64,000 nucleotides of DNA from Cedecea neteri (GTDB lineage: Bacteria; Pseudomonadota; Gammaproteobacteria; Enterobacterales; Enterobacteriaceae). This document shows, piece by piece, positions 33,346 to 41,940 of this stretch (position 1 is the first letter of the stretch; each line of letters opens with the position of its first letter). The notes under the pieces were generated by a model. The model was not told where the DNA came from, ran no database searches, and worked only from the letters and a program-made list of their open reading frames with translations. The DNA lies in contig NZ_CP009458.1 in assembly GCF_000758305.1 (NCBI RefSeq), forward strand, positions 3,472,001-3,536,000, in the 5' to 3' direction. The translations under genes and the position numbers were made by a program.

Positions 33346-33363
33346 AAGCCGGCGAACCGGCTT
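33346..33363. terminator. Bidirectional terminator between the GNAT and MBL-fold genes
   Basis: AAGCCGG (33346-33352) and CCGGCTT (33357-33363) form a 7-bp stem with a CGAA loop between convergent genes. An A-run on the left gives a U-run on the minus-strand transcript. Confidence 0.75.
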
Positions 33364-33372
33364 CTGTCGCCG

Positions 33373-34245
33373 CTATTCTGTCGGCTGAAAAACGTAATGG
33401 TCGCCTTTAGCCACAACATGGCCGACGCCAGGGAACGGGAAGTGCGGGGCAAAAATCAGTTCGCGATCGGCCGCCAGTTTGGCCAGCAACGCCTTGCGGT
33501 TGGCGATCCCTTCCTTACGGTCGTTATCATAGGCAATCGCCCATTCGGGCTTCGTGAGCGAAACAATCGAGCTGTGCGCCGAGTCGCCGATGTCCAGAAT
33601 TCGCTGCTCACCGGAAACAATCTGGTAGCCAACGTGTCCTGGCGTATGGCCCGGCAGCGGGACAGAAGTGATTCCCGGCAGCACCTGGTCGCCAGGTTTA
33701 AAGGTTTTCACCTGCGGCTGAATAGCCTCAGCCAGCGCCTTCATCTTCGGCAGCGTTTGCAGCCATGCCCAGTCCGGGGAGGAGATTTGCACCGTGGCGT
33801 GAGGGAACGCCTGCTTGCCGTCCGCCGTCAGCAGCCCGCCAACATGGTCGCCGTGAACGTGGGTGATCAGCACATCGGTGATTTGGTCTGGCTTATAACC
33901 CGCCTTTGCGAGGCTCTCAATCAGCTGCCCCTGGGCATTGGGGCCAAGCCCGGTATCCAGCAGGATGACTTTGCTGCCGTCTTTCACCAGCAGGGCATCG
34001 ACGCTGAGCTTAATTTTGTCCGTCGGCGCGCCCGCCGCTGACAGCACGCCGGCTACCGCTTTTTCTCCCACGTCGACGCCAATCACTTTGCCATCGTTAG
34101 GCAGGGCGTTGTTTTTATCGTGCAGCGCGGTTAGCTCAAGCTTGCCGAGCGGAAACGTTTTAAATGCTGCACCCGCGTTATCCGCCAGCGCGAAGGCGGA
34201 GTAGCTGGCCGCAAACAGGACTGAAACGAGCAGTTTTTTGATCAT
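33373..34245 (-). CDS. Periplasmic metallo-beta-lactamase-fold hydrolase
   Basis: 290 residues with a signal peptide (LLVSVLFAASYSAFALA). The zinc-binding motif is VLITHVHGDHVGG (about residues 128-140), followed by a His in PLPGHTPGHVGY, an Asp in LDIGDSAHSS and a His in FAPHFPFPGVGH. This is the set of ligands of quorum-quenching-lactonase or alkyl-sulfatase-like MBL proteins. The substrate is unknown. It is a single gene, convergent with the GNAT gene and divergent from the alginate lyase gene. It is not obviously a beta-lactamase. Confidence 0.88.
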   Translation of the reverse strand: MIKKLLVSVLFAASYSAFALADNAGAAFKTFPLGKLELTALHDKNNALPNDGKVIGVDVGEKAVAGVLSAAGAPTDKIKLSVDALLVKDGSKVILLDTGLGPNAQGQLIESLAKAGYKPDQITDVLITHVHGDHVGGLLTADGKQAFPHATVQISSPDWAWLQTLPKMKALAEAIQPQVKTFKPGDQVLPGITSVPLPGHTPGHVGYQIVSGEQRILDIGDSAHSSIVSLTKPEWAIAYDNDRKEGIANRKALLAKLAADRELIFAPHFPFPGVGHVVAKGDHYVFQPTE

Positions 34246-34389
34246 GACTGTTCCCTTTATGCATCAGGTTAATTACCGGAAACCCATTGTTACTACTGAC
34301 ATGTCGCCGCAACAGATTTTAAGTAAAGCATCTACGCTGATTAATGGTTAGCTGCTTGGGCGGGTTTACATTTTGCATTGGGGTTAAAG

Positions 34390-35181
34390 ATGAAGCGTAA
34401 AACAGTAAGTTACGGGCTGCCGGTCAGCCTGTTTTTGGCGGCGCTGAGCGGCAGCGCATGGGCCGAGAGCGGCCAGAATACGCCGGGGGAAAACTACCCG
34501 GTGCTGACAAAGGACTATTTGCTGCAGTCCTTCGACAGCAGCGAAAAACCGAATGAGGTGAAGATCACCCCAGATCTGCATAATCGCTATTTCTACAGCA
34601 ACTGCGGTGGGGACAAAAGCTGTGATTCTGCCATTCCAGCGGGGGCAATGTTGTTTAAGGCTCCGTCCGGTTTTGGTTCCACGCCGCACAGTGAATTTCC
34701 TCGCGTCGAGCTGAGAGCCACGCACAATTTTGTGAACGGCAGCGAGTTTGACAATGAGCAGCGCGGGTCGGTGTATATCGTTAAAAATCCGTCCACGCGC
34801 TCGATTATTTTTGCCCAAATTCACGGCGACAAGCCTGGCGGCTCAGAGATGCTGAAACTGCGCTGGGAAGACGGCTCGATAGTGGCGGGCGTGAAAGAAA
34901 ACTATGGCGACCCGGAAAAGCGCACCACGCTGCTTTCGGGCGTCGGGTTGAAAGACAAAATTGATTACAGCATTAAAGCCAAAGGCACGGCGAGCGGCAT
35001 GAAAGTGACTGTGGAGGCCAGCGCCGGAGGCAAAAAAGCCAGCCAAACCTTTGACTATCCGAAGCAGGGGTGGGAAGGGATCCAGCTGTACTTCAAGGCG
35101 GGCAACTACAACCAGGACAAAAACAAGGACGGTTCAGAAGCAGTGGTGGCCTACAGCAAGCTTGACGTACGCTACAAGTAA
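34390..35181 (+). CDS. Secreted alginate lyase, polysaccharide lyase family 7
   Basis: 263 residues from the ATG at 34390, with a signal peptide (SYGLPVSLFLAALSGSAWA). The three PL7 hallmarks are present in order: a R(T/V)ELR motif as FPRVELRA (about residue 104), QIH as FAQIHGDK (about residue 142), and YFKAGNYNQ near residue 240. Family members cut alginate by beta-elimination, usually outside the cell. No alginate catabolic genes or transporter lie beside it. It is one of two secreted polysaccharidases in the window, with the chitosanase. Confidence 0.92.
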   Translation: MKRKTVSYGLPVSLFLAALSGSAWAESGQNTPGENYPVLTKDYLLQSFDSSEKPNEVKITPDLHNRYFYSNCGGDKSCDSAIPAGAMLFKAPSGFGSTPHSEFPRVELRATHNFVNGSEFDNEQRGSVYIVKNPSTRSIIFAQIHGDKPGGSEMLKLRWEDGSIVAGVKENYGDPEKRTTLLSGVGLKDKIDYSIKAKGTASGMKVTVEASAGGKKASQTFDYPKQGWEGIQLYFKAGNYNQDKNKDGSEAVVAYSKLDVRYK

Positions 35182-35192
35182 GAGAGTGATAA

Positions 35193-35215
35193 CCGGCAGC
35201 CGGAATGGCTGCCGG
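35193..35215. terminator. Terminator between alginate lyase and di-Mop genes
   Basis: CCGGCAGCC (35193-35201) and GGCTGCCGG (35207-35215) form a perfect 9-bp stem between convergent genes. Confidence 0.8.
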
Positions 35216-35226
35216 ACGTTAACTCG

Positions 35227-35655
35227 TTATTTTTTCACCGCTATAAGCACGGATGAGGCTTTTACCAGAGCCAGCAGGCGAGAACCCACCTTAAGCGCCA
35301 TTTCATCAGCGGCTTCGTTAGTCACAACGGCAGTTAATTCAAAACCCGCGTCGGTCTGAATATGCACGGTGGTATTTACTGCGCCCTCTGCAATCGCTTT
35401 TACCGCGCCGGTAAACTGGTTTCGGGCGGAGAAGTGATAACCGCAATCTTCACTCGCCAGCACGACCCACGGGGCTTTGATCAGGGCAACGGCTTGTTTG
35501 CCGTTGACCAGGCCTAACGCTTCTTTGCTGCTGCGGGTGACCACGGCAACCAGCTTGCCGCCGCCGCTCAGAGTTAGTTCGATTTCGTCGTTGACTGCGC
35601 CGTCCGTGACGTTGCTGATGGTACCGGTTAATTGATTACGGGCTGAAATAGTCAT
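35227..35655 (-). CDS. Di-Mop molybdate-binding protein (molbindin, ModG-like)
   Basis: 142 residues made of two Mop/TOBE repeats, each beginning SARNQ(L/F)TG (residues ~4 and ~76) and ending in a LIKAPWV or LVKASSV strand. No signal peptide. Di-Mop proteins assemble into rings that bind molybdate or tungstate in the cytoplasm and may store or buffer it. No modABC genes lie nearby in the window. Confidence 0.88.
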   Translation of the reverse strand: MTISARNQLTGTISNVTDGAVNDEIELTLSGGGKLVAVVTRSSKEALGLVNGKQAVALIKAPWVVLASEDCGYHFSARNQFTGAVKAIAEGAVNTTVHIQTDAGFELTAVVTNEAADEMALKVGSRLLALVKASSVLIAVKK

Positions 35656-35939
35656 TGTGCCTCCTGGCGGTTAACTAAGAAAAGGGCTGCCTAAAGCATA
35701 GGGCGTGCCGCTTTCTATGCATATTAATTTTCAATAGATACCTAATTTTCTCTCGCGCCTGTTATACCAAAGAGAGTGAAGCAGTTTCACAGGCTTACTG
35801 CGTGGTGTATCACAACCTGATGAAAATCCCCATGCGTTGCCTCAGGCGTCGGACCGCCGGAACTATGCTTTTTACTTCAGTCCTTTTAAGCCAGAACGCC
35901 GCTGGGGCCATGATTATCAGAACGGGAAAGGAGATGGGG

Positions 35940-37364
35940 ATGCAAAGTCAGTTATTGATTAACGGCCTGCTTGTGGATGGCCTTGGAGAGAAGCAGCCTG
36001 TCTACAACCCGGCCACGGGGCAGGTGCTGCTGGAGGTGGCGGAAGCCACGGTGCAGCAGGTCAACGAGGCGGTACTCGCGGCGGATAAAGCGTTTGCCAC
36101 ATGGGGGCAGACGACGCCGAAAGAACGTGCCGAACATCTTCTGGCGCTTGCGGACGCCATCGAGCAACACGGAGAAGCCTTCGCCAGGCTTGAGTCGCAG
36201 AACTGCGGCAAACCTTTCCACTGCGTGCTCAACGATGAGATCCCGGCAGTGGTGGATGTCTTTCGCTTTTTTGCCGGGGCAAGCCGCTGCCTGGGCGGGC
36301 TGGCCGCCGGAGAATATCTGAGCGGACACACCTCGATGATCCGCCGCGATCCGGTTGGCGTGGTGGCGTCTATTGCTCCCTGGAACTATCCGTTGATGAT
36401 GGCCGCCTGGAAGCTGGCTCCGGCGCTGGCCGCCGGGAATTGCGTGGTGATCAAACCTTCCGAAATTACGCCGCTGACCGCGTTTAAGCTGGCCGAACTG
36501 GCGAAGGATATCTTCCCGGCGGGCGTGATTAACGTGCTGTTTGGGCGCGGGCAAACCGTCGGCGATGCGCTGACCGGGCATGAAAAAGTGCGCATGGTGT
36601 CGCTCACCGGCTCCATTGCCACCGGGGAACACATTATTAGTCATACCGCCCCGACGATTAAGCGCACGCACATGGAACTGGGCGGCAAAGCGCCGGTTAT
36701 TGTGTTTGACGATGCGGATTTACAGGCGGTGGTCGAAGGCGTGCGTACCTTTGGTTACTACAACGCCGGGCAGGACTGCACCGCCGCCTGCCGGATTTAC
36801 GCCCAAAGCGGGATTTACGACAGGCTGGTTGAGCAGCTTGGGGAAGCCGTGGCCAGTCTCAAATATGGTCCGCCTGAGGATGAAAGCACCGAGCTGGGGC
36901 CGCTGAGTTCAAAGGCTCATCTCGAGCGAGTCAGCAAAGCCGTGGAAGATGCCAAAGCGCTGCCGCATGTCAAAGTGATTACCGGCGGCAGTAAAGTCGC
37001 GGGCGACGGTTATTACTATCAGCCTACGCTGCTGGCCGGGGCGAAGCAGGGAGATGCCATTGTGCAAAAAGAGGTGTTCGGCCCGGTCGTCAGCGTCACA
37101 AAATTTGACGATGAGCAGCAGGTATTAGCGTGGGCCAATGACTCCAGCTATGGCCTGGCCTCCTCGGTATGGACGCAGGATGTGGGCCGGGCACATCGCC
37201 TGAGCGCCCGGCTGCAGTACGGCTGTACCTGGGTGAACACGCATTTTATGCTGGTGAGCGAGATGCCGCACGGCGGGCAAAAGCTCTCCGGCTACGGCAA
37301 AGATATGTCGCTATACGGGCTGGAGGATTACACCGTGATTCGGCATGTGATGATTAAGCACTGA
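35940..37364 (+). CDS. patD: Gamma-aminobutyraldehyde dehydrogenase PatD
   Basis: 474 residues from the ATG at 35940, exactly the length of E. coli PatD (YdcW) and very close to it throughout: RDPVGVVASIAPWNYPLMMAAW, the ELGGK glutamate region, and the catalytic cysteine in YNAGQDCTAACRIY. The enzyme oxidises 4-aminobutyraldehyde to GABA in the putrescine transamination route. The open frame extends 46 codons further upstream (to 35802), but that part has no counterpart in PatD. In E. coli patD closes the ydcSTUV operon; here it stands alone behind the di-Mop gene's promoter region. Confidence 0.95.
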   Translation: MQSQLLINGLLVDGLGEKQPVYNPATGQVLLEVAEATVQQVNEAVLAADKAFATWGQTTPKERAEHLLALADAIEQHGEAFARLESQNCGKPFHCVLNDEIPAVVDVFRFFAGASRCLGGLAAGEYLSGHTSMIRRDPVGVVASIAPWNYPLMMAAWKLAPALAAGNCVVIKPSEITPLTAFKLAELAKDIFPAGVINVLFGRGQTVGDALTGHEKVRMVSLTGSIATGEHIISHTAPTIKRTHMELGGKAPVIVFDDADLQAVVEGVRTFGYYNAGQDCTAACRIYAQSGIYDRLVEQLGEAVASLKYGPPEDESTELGPLSSKAHLERVSKAVEDAKALPHVKVITGGSKVAGDGYYYQPTLLAGAKQGDAIVQKEVFGPVVSVTKFDDEQQVLAWANDSSYGLASSVWTQDVGRAHRLSARLQYGCTWVNTHFMLVSEMPHGGQKLSGYGKDMSLYGLEDYTVIRHVMIKH

Positions 37365-37431
37365 GCGTGCGACTGGCGGTTTTTGTTTGTTTTGCCAGGC
37401 TTACAGGGACCAGTAAACAGGAGGAAAGACC

Positions 37432-37878
37432 ATGGGATTATTTGATTTTGTCAAAGACGCAGGTGCGAAACTGTGGGATTCGCTGAAAGGGAATGAAGGC
37501 GAGCAGGGCAGCAAGCTTGAGGAGCATTTGAAAAACAGCGGCATTCCCGGTGCCGACAAAGTGAATGTTACCGTAGAAAACGGCAAAGCGGTGATCTCCG
37601 GGGGAGACGGGCTGACTCAGGCGCTGAAAGAAAAAATTCAGGTGGCGGTAGGTAACGTGGCCGGTATCAGCAGCGTTGAAAATAATATTCAGGCGACGGA
37701 TGCTGCGCAGGAAGCCACTTACTATACGGTGAAATCAGGCGACACGCTGAGCGCCATTTCTAAACATGTCTATGGTGATGCCAACAAGTACAACACTCTC
37801 TTTGAAGCAAATAAACCAATGCTAAGCCACCCGGATAAAATTTACCCCGGCCAGGTGTTGATCGTTCCTAAGCTGTAA
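37432..37878 (+). CDS. kbp: Kbp/YgaU-like BON-LysM protein
   Basis: 148 residues without signal peptide, beginning MGLFDFVKDAGAKLWDSLKG as E. coli Kbp (149 residues). A BON domain (about residues 25-85, KVNVTVENGKAVISG...VGNVAGISSVENNI) is followed by LysM (about 96-147, YTVKSGDTLSAISKHVYGDANKY...YPGQVLIV). Kbp is a cytoplasmic K+-binding protein. The location next to patD differs from E. coli, so a paralogue is possible. It has a strong ribosome binding site (AGGAGG) and its own UUCG-loop terminator. Confidence 0.85.
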   Translation: MGLFDFVKDAGAKLWDSLKGNEGEQGSKLEEHLKNSGIPGADKVNVTVENGKAVISGGDGLTQALKEKIQVAVGNVAGISSVENNIQATDAAQEATYYTVKSGDTLSAISKHVYGDANKYNTLFEANKPMLSHPDKIYPGQVLIVPKL

Positions 37879-37887
37879 GTGCCCTGT

Positions 37888-37908
37888 AAACCCACTTCGG
37901 TGGGTTTT
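37888..37908 (+). terminator. Terminator of the Kbp-like gene
   Basis: AAACCCAC, a TTCG tetraloop, then GTGGGTTTTG: a classic stable hairpin with a T-run 10 nt after the stop. Confidence 0.9.
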
Positions 37909-37994
37909 GCCTGCTAGATCGCGTAAAGTGGCGCGCTAACCCTCAGGATTATGCGGTTTATTTTCTGCTGCTGGCCTGCTTTCAAGGATGATGT

Positions 37995-38723
37995 ATGACG
38001 TTAACAAGAGCCACGTTGCTGGCCATTCCGTTCCTTTTCTGTTCTTTCTCTTATGCCCAAATGGCAAGAAACCCGGTAATTGCCAACCTGGCGACGATGT
38101 TTGATTTCAATGCGCCGGCAGGCAACGTGCGCGAAATGCATACCGTGATGAAGCATCCTTCTGGCGAAATAAATTATGAAAACCGGCTGAGCGTGGACCG
38201 CGATGGATGCGTTTCCAGTCTCGATATAAGAGACTCGGCGCAAAAAATGGTGCTACAGCTTCACCGCGAAGGTAACGCCCTGACGGGGACCCAAAACGGC
38301 AAACCATTATCCCTCAAGCTTGATGACAAGTGCCTGGTGAAAAAGAGAAAAGATGAGTTGGGCGAAGTGAAATATGCCTACTGGCCTGGCGGGCTGCTGA
38401 AAGATATTTTTTTCATGCCTGGCGGGCAGCGTATCGCTCATCATGAATACGATGCTAACGGTCTCCCTCGTCAGGTTGATTTTTACCTGAATGACAAAGT
38501 AGCTTCGCAAACCAAAGTCATCTACGAGGACGCGGAGCGCCGTCCCTTTGACTATAGACTGGTGACTGAAACGATGAGAACGCCGTTTCTGACGGCGGAA
38601 AGCCACTGCCGCTACGACGAGCATTTATCGCCCATCGCCTGCGACATCACGCTGGTGACCGGCATCGGAAAAACGCAGCAAACCCAGCGCCAGCAGGTGA
38701 CGACGGAAGTCAGCTATTACTGA
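37995..38723 (+). CDS. YnfC-like (UPF0257) secreted protein
   Basis: 242 residues with a signal peptide (TRATLLAIPFLFCSFSYA). Several blocks match E. coli YnfC: FDFNAPAGNVREMHTVMKHPSGE, GCVSSLDIRD, HEYDANGLPRQ, and the C-terminus SHCRYDEHLSPIACDITLV...SYY. YnfC is a lipoprotein; here the only cysteine near the signal sequence is inside its hydrophobic core (LFCS) without a proper lipobox, so it may instead be a soluble periplasmic form. Two C-terminal cysteines flank RYDEHLSPIA and could pair. Function is unknown. Confidence 0.7.
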   Translation: MTLTRATLLAIPFLFCSFSYAQMARNPVIANLATMFDFNAPAGNVREMHTVMKHPSGEINYENRLSVDRDGCVSSLDIRDSAQKMVLQLHREGNALTGTQNGKPLSLKLDDKCLVKKRKDELGEVKYAYWPGGLLKDIFFMPGGQRIAHHEYDANGLPRQVDFYLNDKVASQTKVIYEDAERRPFDYRLVTETMRTPFLTAESHCRYDEHLSPIACDITLVTGIGKTQQTQRQQVTTEVSYY

Positions 38724-38805
38724 GTAAATAAAGTTTCTAAACTTGATCTGCGTCATAAAAAAGAGCATATTCTGCAAAAATTTTTAACAAGTAGTAATGT
38801 CTTGT

Positions 38806-38979
38806 ATGACGCTTTATCAACACATGCTGGTTTTTTACGCCGTAATGGCGTTGATCTGCGCCGGGATCACCTGGCTGCTAGCCAAAGACTCCAAACGCAT
38901 TAAGCTGCTCTGTTCGGTGCTGATTGGCGCCACCTGGCCGATGAGTTTCCCGGTCGCGCTGCTGTTCTCCCTGTTCTGA
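38806..38979 (+). CDS. ortT: OrtT-like membrane toxin (GhoT/OrtT family)
   Basis: 57 residues from the second ATG (38806), the length of E. coli OrtT (YdcX), which it closely resembles: TLYQHMLVFYAVMA, SKRIKLL and GATWPMSFPVALLFSLF. Two membrane helices. OrtT is an orphan toxin that damages the inner membrane and lowers ATP under metabolic stress; no GhoS-type antitoxin gene is adjacent here either. In E. coli it follows patD directly; here a Kbp-like and a YnfC-like gene lie between. Confidence 0.9.
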   Translation: MTLYQHMLVFYAVMALICAGITWLLAKDSKRIKLLCSVLIGATWPMSFPVALLFSLF

Positions 38980-38988
38980 TATTCCGCG

Positions 38989-39972
38989 CTAACAGCCCGC
39001 CGCGATAAAGTCGCCGTTGGCGCTAACGGGAATCGTGGTGATAAACAGCACCACGGCAAAAAGCACGATCAGCAAGCCACCAATCACTTTCAGCCCGGTG
39101 GTGATAATACGAACCTGAGCGGGTGTGCGAGAAAGCCAGAGTTTGCCCACCGAGTCGCGGGTGCGGGTGACCAGCACGGACAGCCCGAGAATCGACAGGG
39201 CGGTGCCGAACGCCATGGTCATCACCGCGGCAATGCCCCAGCTAATAAATCCCAACGCATTCGAAAACACCAAAATCATGATGGCCCCGCTGCAGGGACG
39301 AGCGCCAATCGCCAGAATGACGCCCAGGTGCGTGAGCCAGTTTCCGTGCTGGCCATTGTAACCAACGCCGTGGTTGTGCCCACAGCCGCACCGATCATCG
39401 TGTGAATGATGGTGCAGCGTTGTTGCATCCCTGCTTATCGGCGTGAAGGATTTCATCCGGAGCGGCGCTTGCTGTCGCAGCGCTTTCAGCACAATAAAGA
39501 TCCCGAAACAGCCAATCAGCACCGCGCTTATTTTCTCCACATACCAGCGGCTTTCGCTGAGATCGCCGCTGGATAAATTAAGCGCAATCGCCAGCACAAA
39601 AACAAAAATAATGGCGCTCACGCCCTGCATCAGGCTGCCGAGAAACGGCACCACTCGTCCGGCGAGAGGCGTTTCCTGGTTGGTGCTGAGGTAGGTTGTG
39701 ACGATAAATTTACCGTGCCCAGGGCCAATGGCATGGAGTACGCCGTAAAAGAAGCTGCCGACCAGCAGCCAGACGCCGCCGCTGTACTGATGGTTGTTGA
39801 TCTGTAGTAAATAGAAGACCAGGTAGCGGTGCAGGCTGATCTGCATACTCAGGCACCACTGAATAAAAGCGCTCCAGTGATGGCTGATAAACACCAGCGC
39901 CAGCCCGCTCAGTAGCAAGGCCACGAGGCCTGCAGGCAGCGCCCAGCGGCGGGGAAGAGTTTGAGTTGTCAT
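38989..39972 (-). CDS. NicO-family nickel/cobalt exporter (RcnA-like)
   Basis: 327 residues from the ATG at 39972 (MTTQTLPRRW). About six membrane helices. Conserved NicO motifs are HAIGPGHGK (about residue 83) and GARPCSGAIMIL (about residue 225). A histidine-rich cytoplasmic loop (HHHSHDDRCGCGHNHG, about residues 180-195) lies between the two halves, as in metal efflux members. It probably exports Ni, Co or a related ion. It converges on ortT with only 9 nt between them, and no RcnR-type regulator is adjacent. Confidence 0.88.
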   Translation of the reverse strand: MTTQTLPRRWALPAGLVALLLSGLALVFISHHWSAFIQWCLSMQISLHRYLVFYLLQINNHQYSGGVWLLVGSFFYGVLHAIGPGHGKFIVTTYLSTNQETPLAGRVVPFLGSLMQGVSAIIFVFVLAIALNLSSGDLSESRWYVEKISAVLIGCFGIFIVLKALRQQAPLRMKSFTPISRDATTLHHHSHDDRCGCGHNHGVGYNGQHGNWLTHLGVILAIGARPCSGAIMILVFSNALGFISWGIAAVMTMAFGTALSILGLSVLVTRTRDSVGKLWLSRTPAQVRIITTGLKVIGGLLIVLFAVVLFITTIPVSANGDFIAAGC

Positions 39973-40123
39973 GGCGGCAATCACATCAGGTCAGTATGAC
40001 GAAAGTATAAATAACGCCGGAGAGTAAGGCCAAATGAATAAGCTATCAGCAAATCATCTTGTCGCGTCAGGGCAGATATTATAGTCTCAAAAATCACGCT
40101 GTTAGCGCCCGTCTGGAACCCGT

Positions 40124-41752
40124 ATGACCAATCAAAACCCGCTGTTAACCGTTAATTCGCTTTGTATCAATACGCTGGAAGGCAAGCCTTTGGTGAAAGA
40201 CGCTTCATTCAGCGTTGCACGCAGAGAGATTGTTGCGCTGGTAGGCGAATCTGGCTCGGGGAAAACGTTAACCTCGCTGGCGGTTATGGGGTTGCTTCCG
40301 GGAGGCGTGCAGCAAACCGGCGGCGACGTGACGTTTAACGGGCAGGTTGTTTCGGCGGTGGGGAAAGCCTATCCACGTGAGCTTCGCGGGCAGCAAATTG
40401 CCACGATTTTTCAGGAACCGATGAGCAGCATGAACCCGGTGCTGAAAGTGGGGGAGCAAATCGCGGAAGTGCTGGTTCGCCACCAAAAACTCAGCTGGAA
40501 GCAGGCGCACCGTGAGGCGGTCGCGCTGCTGGACAGGGTCGGGATTGTGAATCCGGAGCAGCGGGCAAAACAGTATATTCACCAGCTTTCCGGCGGTATG
40601 CGTCAGCGCGTAATGATTGCCAGCGCCATTAGCTGCAAACCCGCGCTGCTGATTGCCGATGAGCCAACCACCGCCCTGGACGTGACCATTCAGGCACAAA
40701 TTCTTGCTTTGCTGCAGGAGCTGCAGCAGGAAATGGCGATGGGCATTTTGTTTATCACTCATGATTTGAGCGTGGTGGCCCGCTATGCAGACCGTGCCTG
40801 CGTGCTCTACCAGGGTAACATTGTTGAGCAGGGCGACGTGCCGACGTTGCTGACCGCGCCGCAGGCTGATTACACCCGCCGACTGATTGCCGCTTCTCAG
40901 CCGGAGCCTCAACCCCCCCGGCGCAAAGACGTCACCCGTTCGCCGCTGGTGCAACTGTCTCAGCTCACCAAAAGTTACCCGCAAGCGCATGCGCTGCCGT
41001 TTTTCCCCGCCAGCCGCCAGACCGTGCTCAAGCCTACCAGCCTCGAAATTGAGCGAGGCGAGATCGTCGGGCTGATCGGCGAGTCCGGCTCGGGCAAAAC
41101 GACGCTCGGCAGAGCGGCCATAGGCTTAATTCCGGCAGACAGCGGCACCATTATTTTTGATGGTCTGGACGTGCGTCGCGCCAGCCGTGAGCAGCAGCAG
41201 GGGATGCGCCGGCGGGCACAGATTATTTTCCAGGATCCCTACGCCAGCCTCGATCCCAAAATGCCGGTCGGTGAGCAAATTGCCGAACCGCTGCGCGTGC
41301 ATAAATTGAGACCCGCGGGGGAAGTTCAAAGCCGCGTTCGCGAACTGCTGGAACTGGTTGGGTTGGAGGCCACAGCGGCTGATCGTTTGCCGTCGGCATT
41401 CTCCGGCGGGCAGCGTCAGCGCATTGCTATTGCCCGCGCGCTGGCGCTTGAACCCGAACTGCTGGTGGCCGACGAAGCCGTTTCAGCGCTCGATCTCTCT
41501 GTACGGGGCCAGATCCTTGCGTTGCTCGCCGATCTGCGTGACCGTCTGGGGTTGACCGTGCTGTTTATCAGCCACGACCTTGGCGCCGTACGCCAGGCCT
41601 GCGACAGAGTTGTGGTGCTGTATCACGGTGAAATTGTGGAAACCGGAGCCACAAAGCAGGTGCTGGACAAGCCGCAGCATGAATATACGCGGCAGCTGAT
41701 TGCCGCCGCGCCGGATATTCAACAGGCGCTGAAGCTGCGTAATGCGGGGTGA
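40124..41752 (+). CDS. Orphan dipeptide-type ABC transporter fused ATP-binding protein
   Basis: 542 residues with two nucleotide-binding domains: Walker A GESGSGKTL (about residue 40), signature LSGGMRQRV, then Walker A GESGSGKTT (about residue 321), signature FSGGQRQRI and Walker B LLVADEAVSALDLS. It resembles GsiA/YejF-type fused ATPases. No permease or binding-protein gene flanks it. The only incomplete peptide-type importer nearby (49403-52676, permeases and binding protein without ATPase) lies 8 kb away on the other strand, beyond the type VI effector module, so it may power that system. Confidence 0.9.
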   Translation: MTNQNPLLTVNSLCINTLEGKPLVKDASFSVARREIVALVGESGSGKTLTSLAVMGLLPGGVQQTGGDVTFNGQVVSAVGKAYPRELRGQQIATIFQEPMSSMNPVLKVGEQIAEVLVRHQKLSWKQAHREAVALLDRVGIVNPEQRAKQYIHQLSGGMRQRVMIASAISCKPALLIADEPTTALDVTIQAQILALLQELQQEMAMGILFITHDLSVVARYADRACVLYQGNIVEQGDVPTLLTAPQADYTRRLIAASQPEPQPPRRKDVTRSPLVQLSQLTKSYPQAHALPFFPASRQTVLKPTSLEIERGEIVGLIGESGSGKTTLGRAAIGLIPADSGTIIFDGLDVRRASREQQQGMRRRAQIIFQDPYASLDPKMPVGEQIAEPLRVHKLRPAGEVQSRVRELLELVGLEATAADRLPSAFSGGQRQRIAIARALALEPELLVADEAVSALDLSVRGQILALLADLRDRLGLTVLFISHDLGAVRQACDRVVVLYHGEIVETGATKQVLDKPQHEYTRQLIAAAPDIQQALKLRNAG

Positions 41753-41940
41753 CATATCCCTGCCTAATAACGGTCCGAGACTTAGAGTTAGATGACCACT
41801 GCAAAAGATAAATTGGAGGTAGAGTCTCAAGTTCTGTTTGTTATTATAAAAATTTCACTTAGGTCCACTTTTTGTTGTGCATATAGCGATTGGCTGTAAA
41901 ATGACCGCCGGGAAAATACACGCAATAAATAGAGGGATTT

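Noticed and set aside
33373..34245. An acquired beta-lactamase
   Set aside because: It has the MBL-fold zinc motifs, but the overall sequence and flanking PGHTPGH and GVGH motifs fit other hydrolases; no resistance-gene context exists.
35802..35939. A 46-residue N-terminal extension of PatD
   Set aside because: The part from 35940 alone equals the 474-residue E. coli enzyme and has its own AAAGGAG-type signal; the extension has no counterpart.
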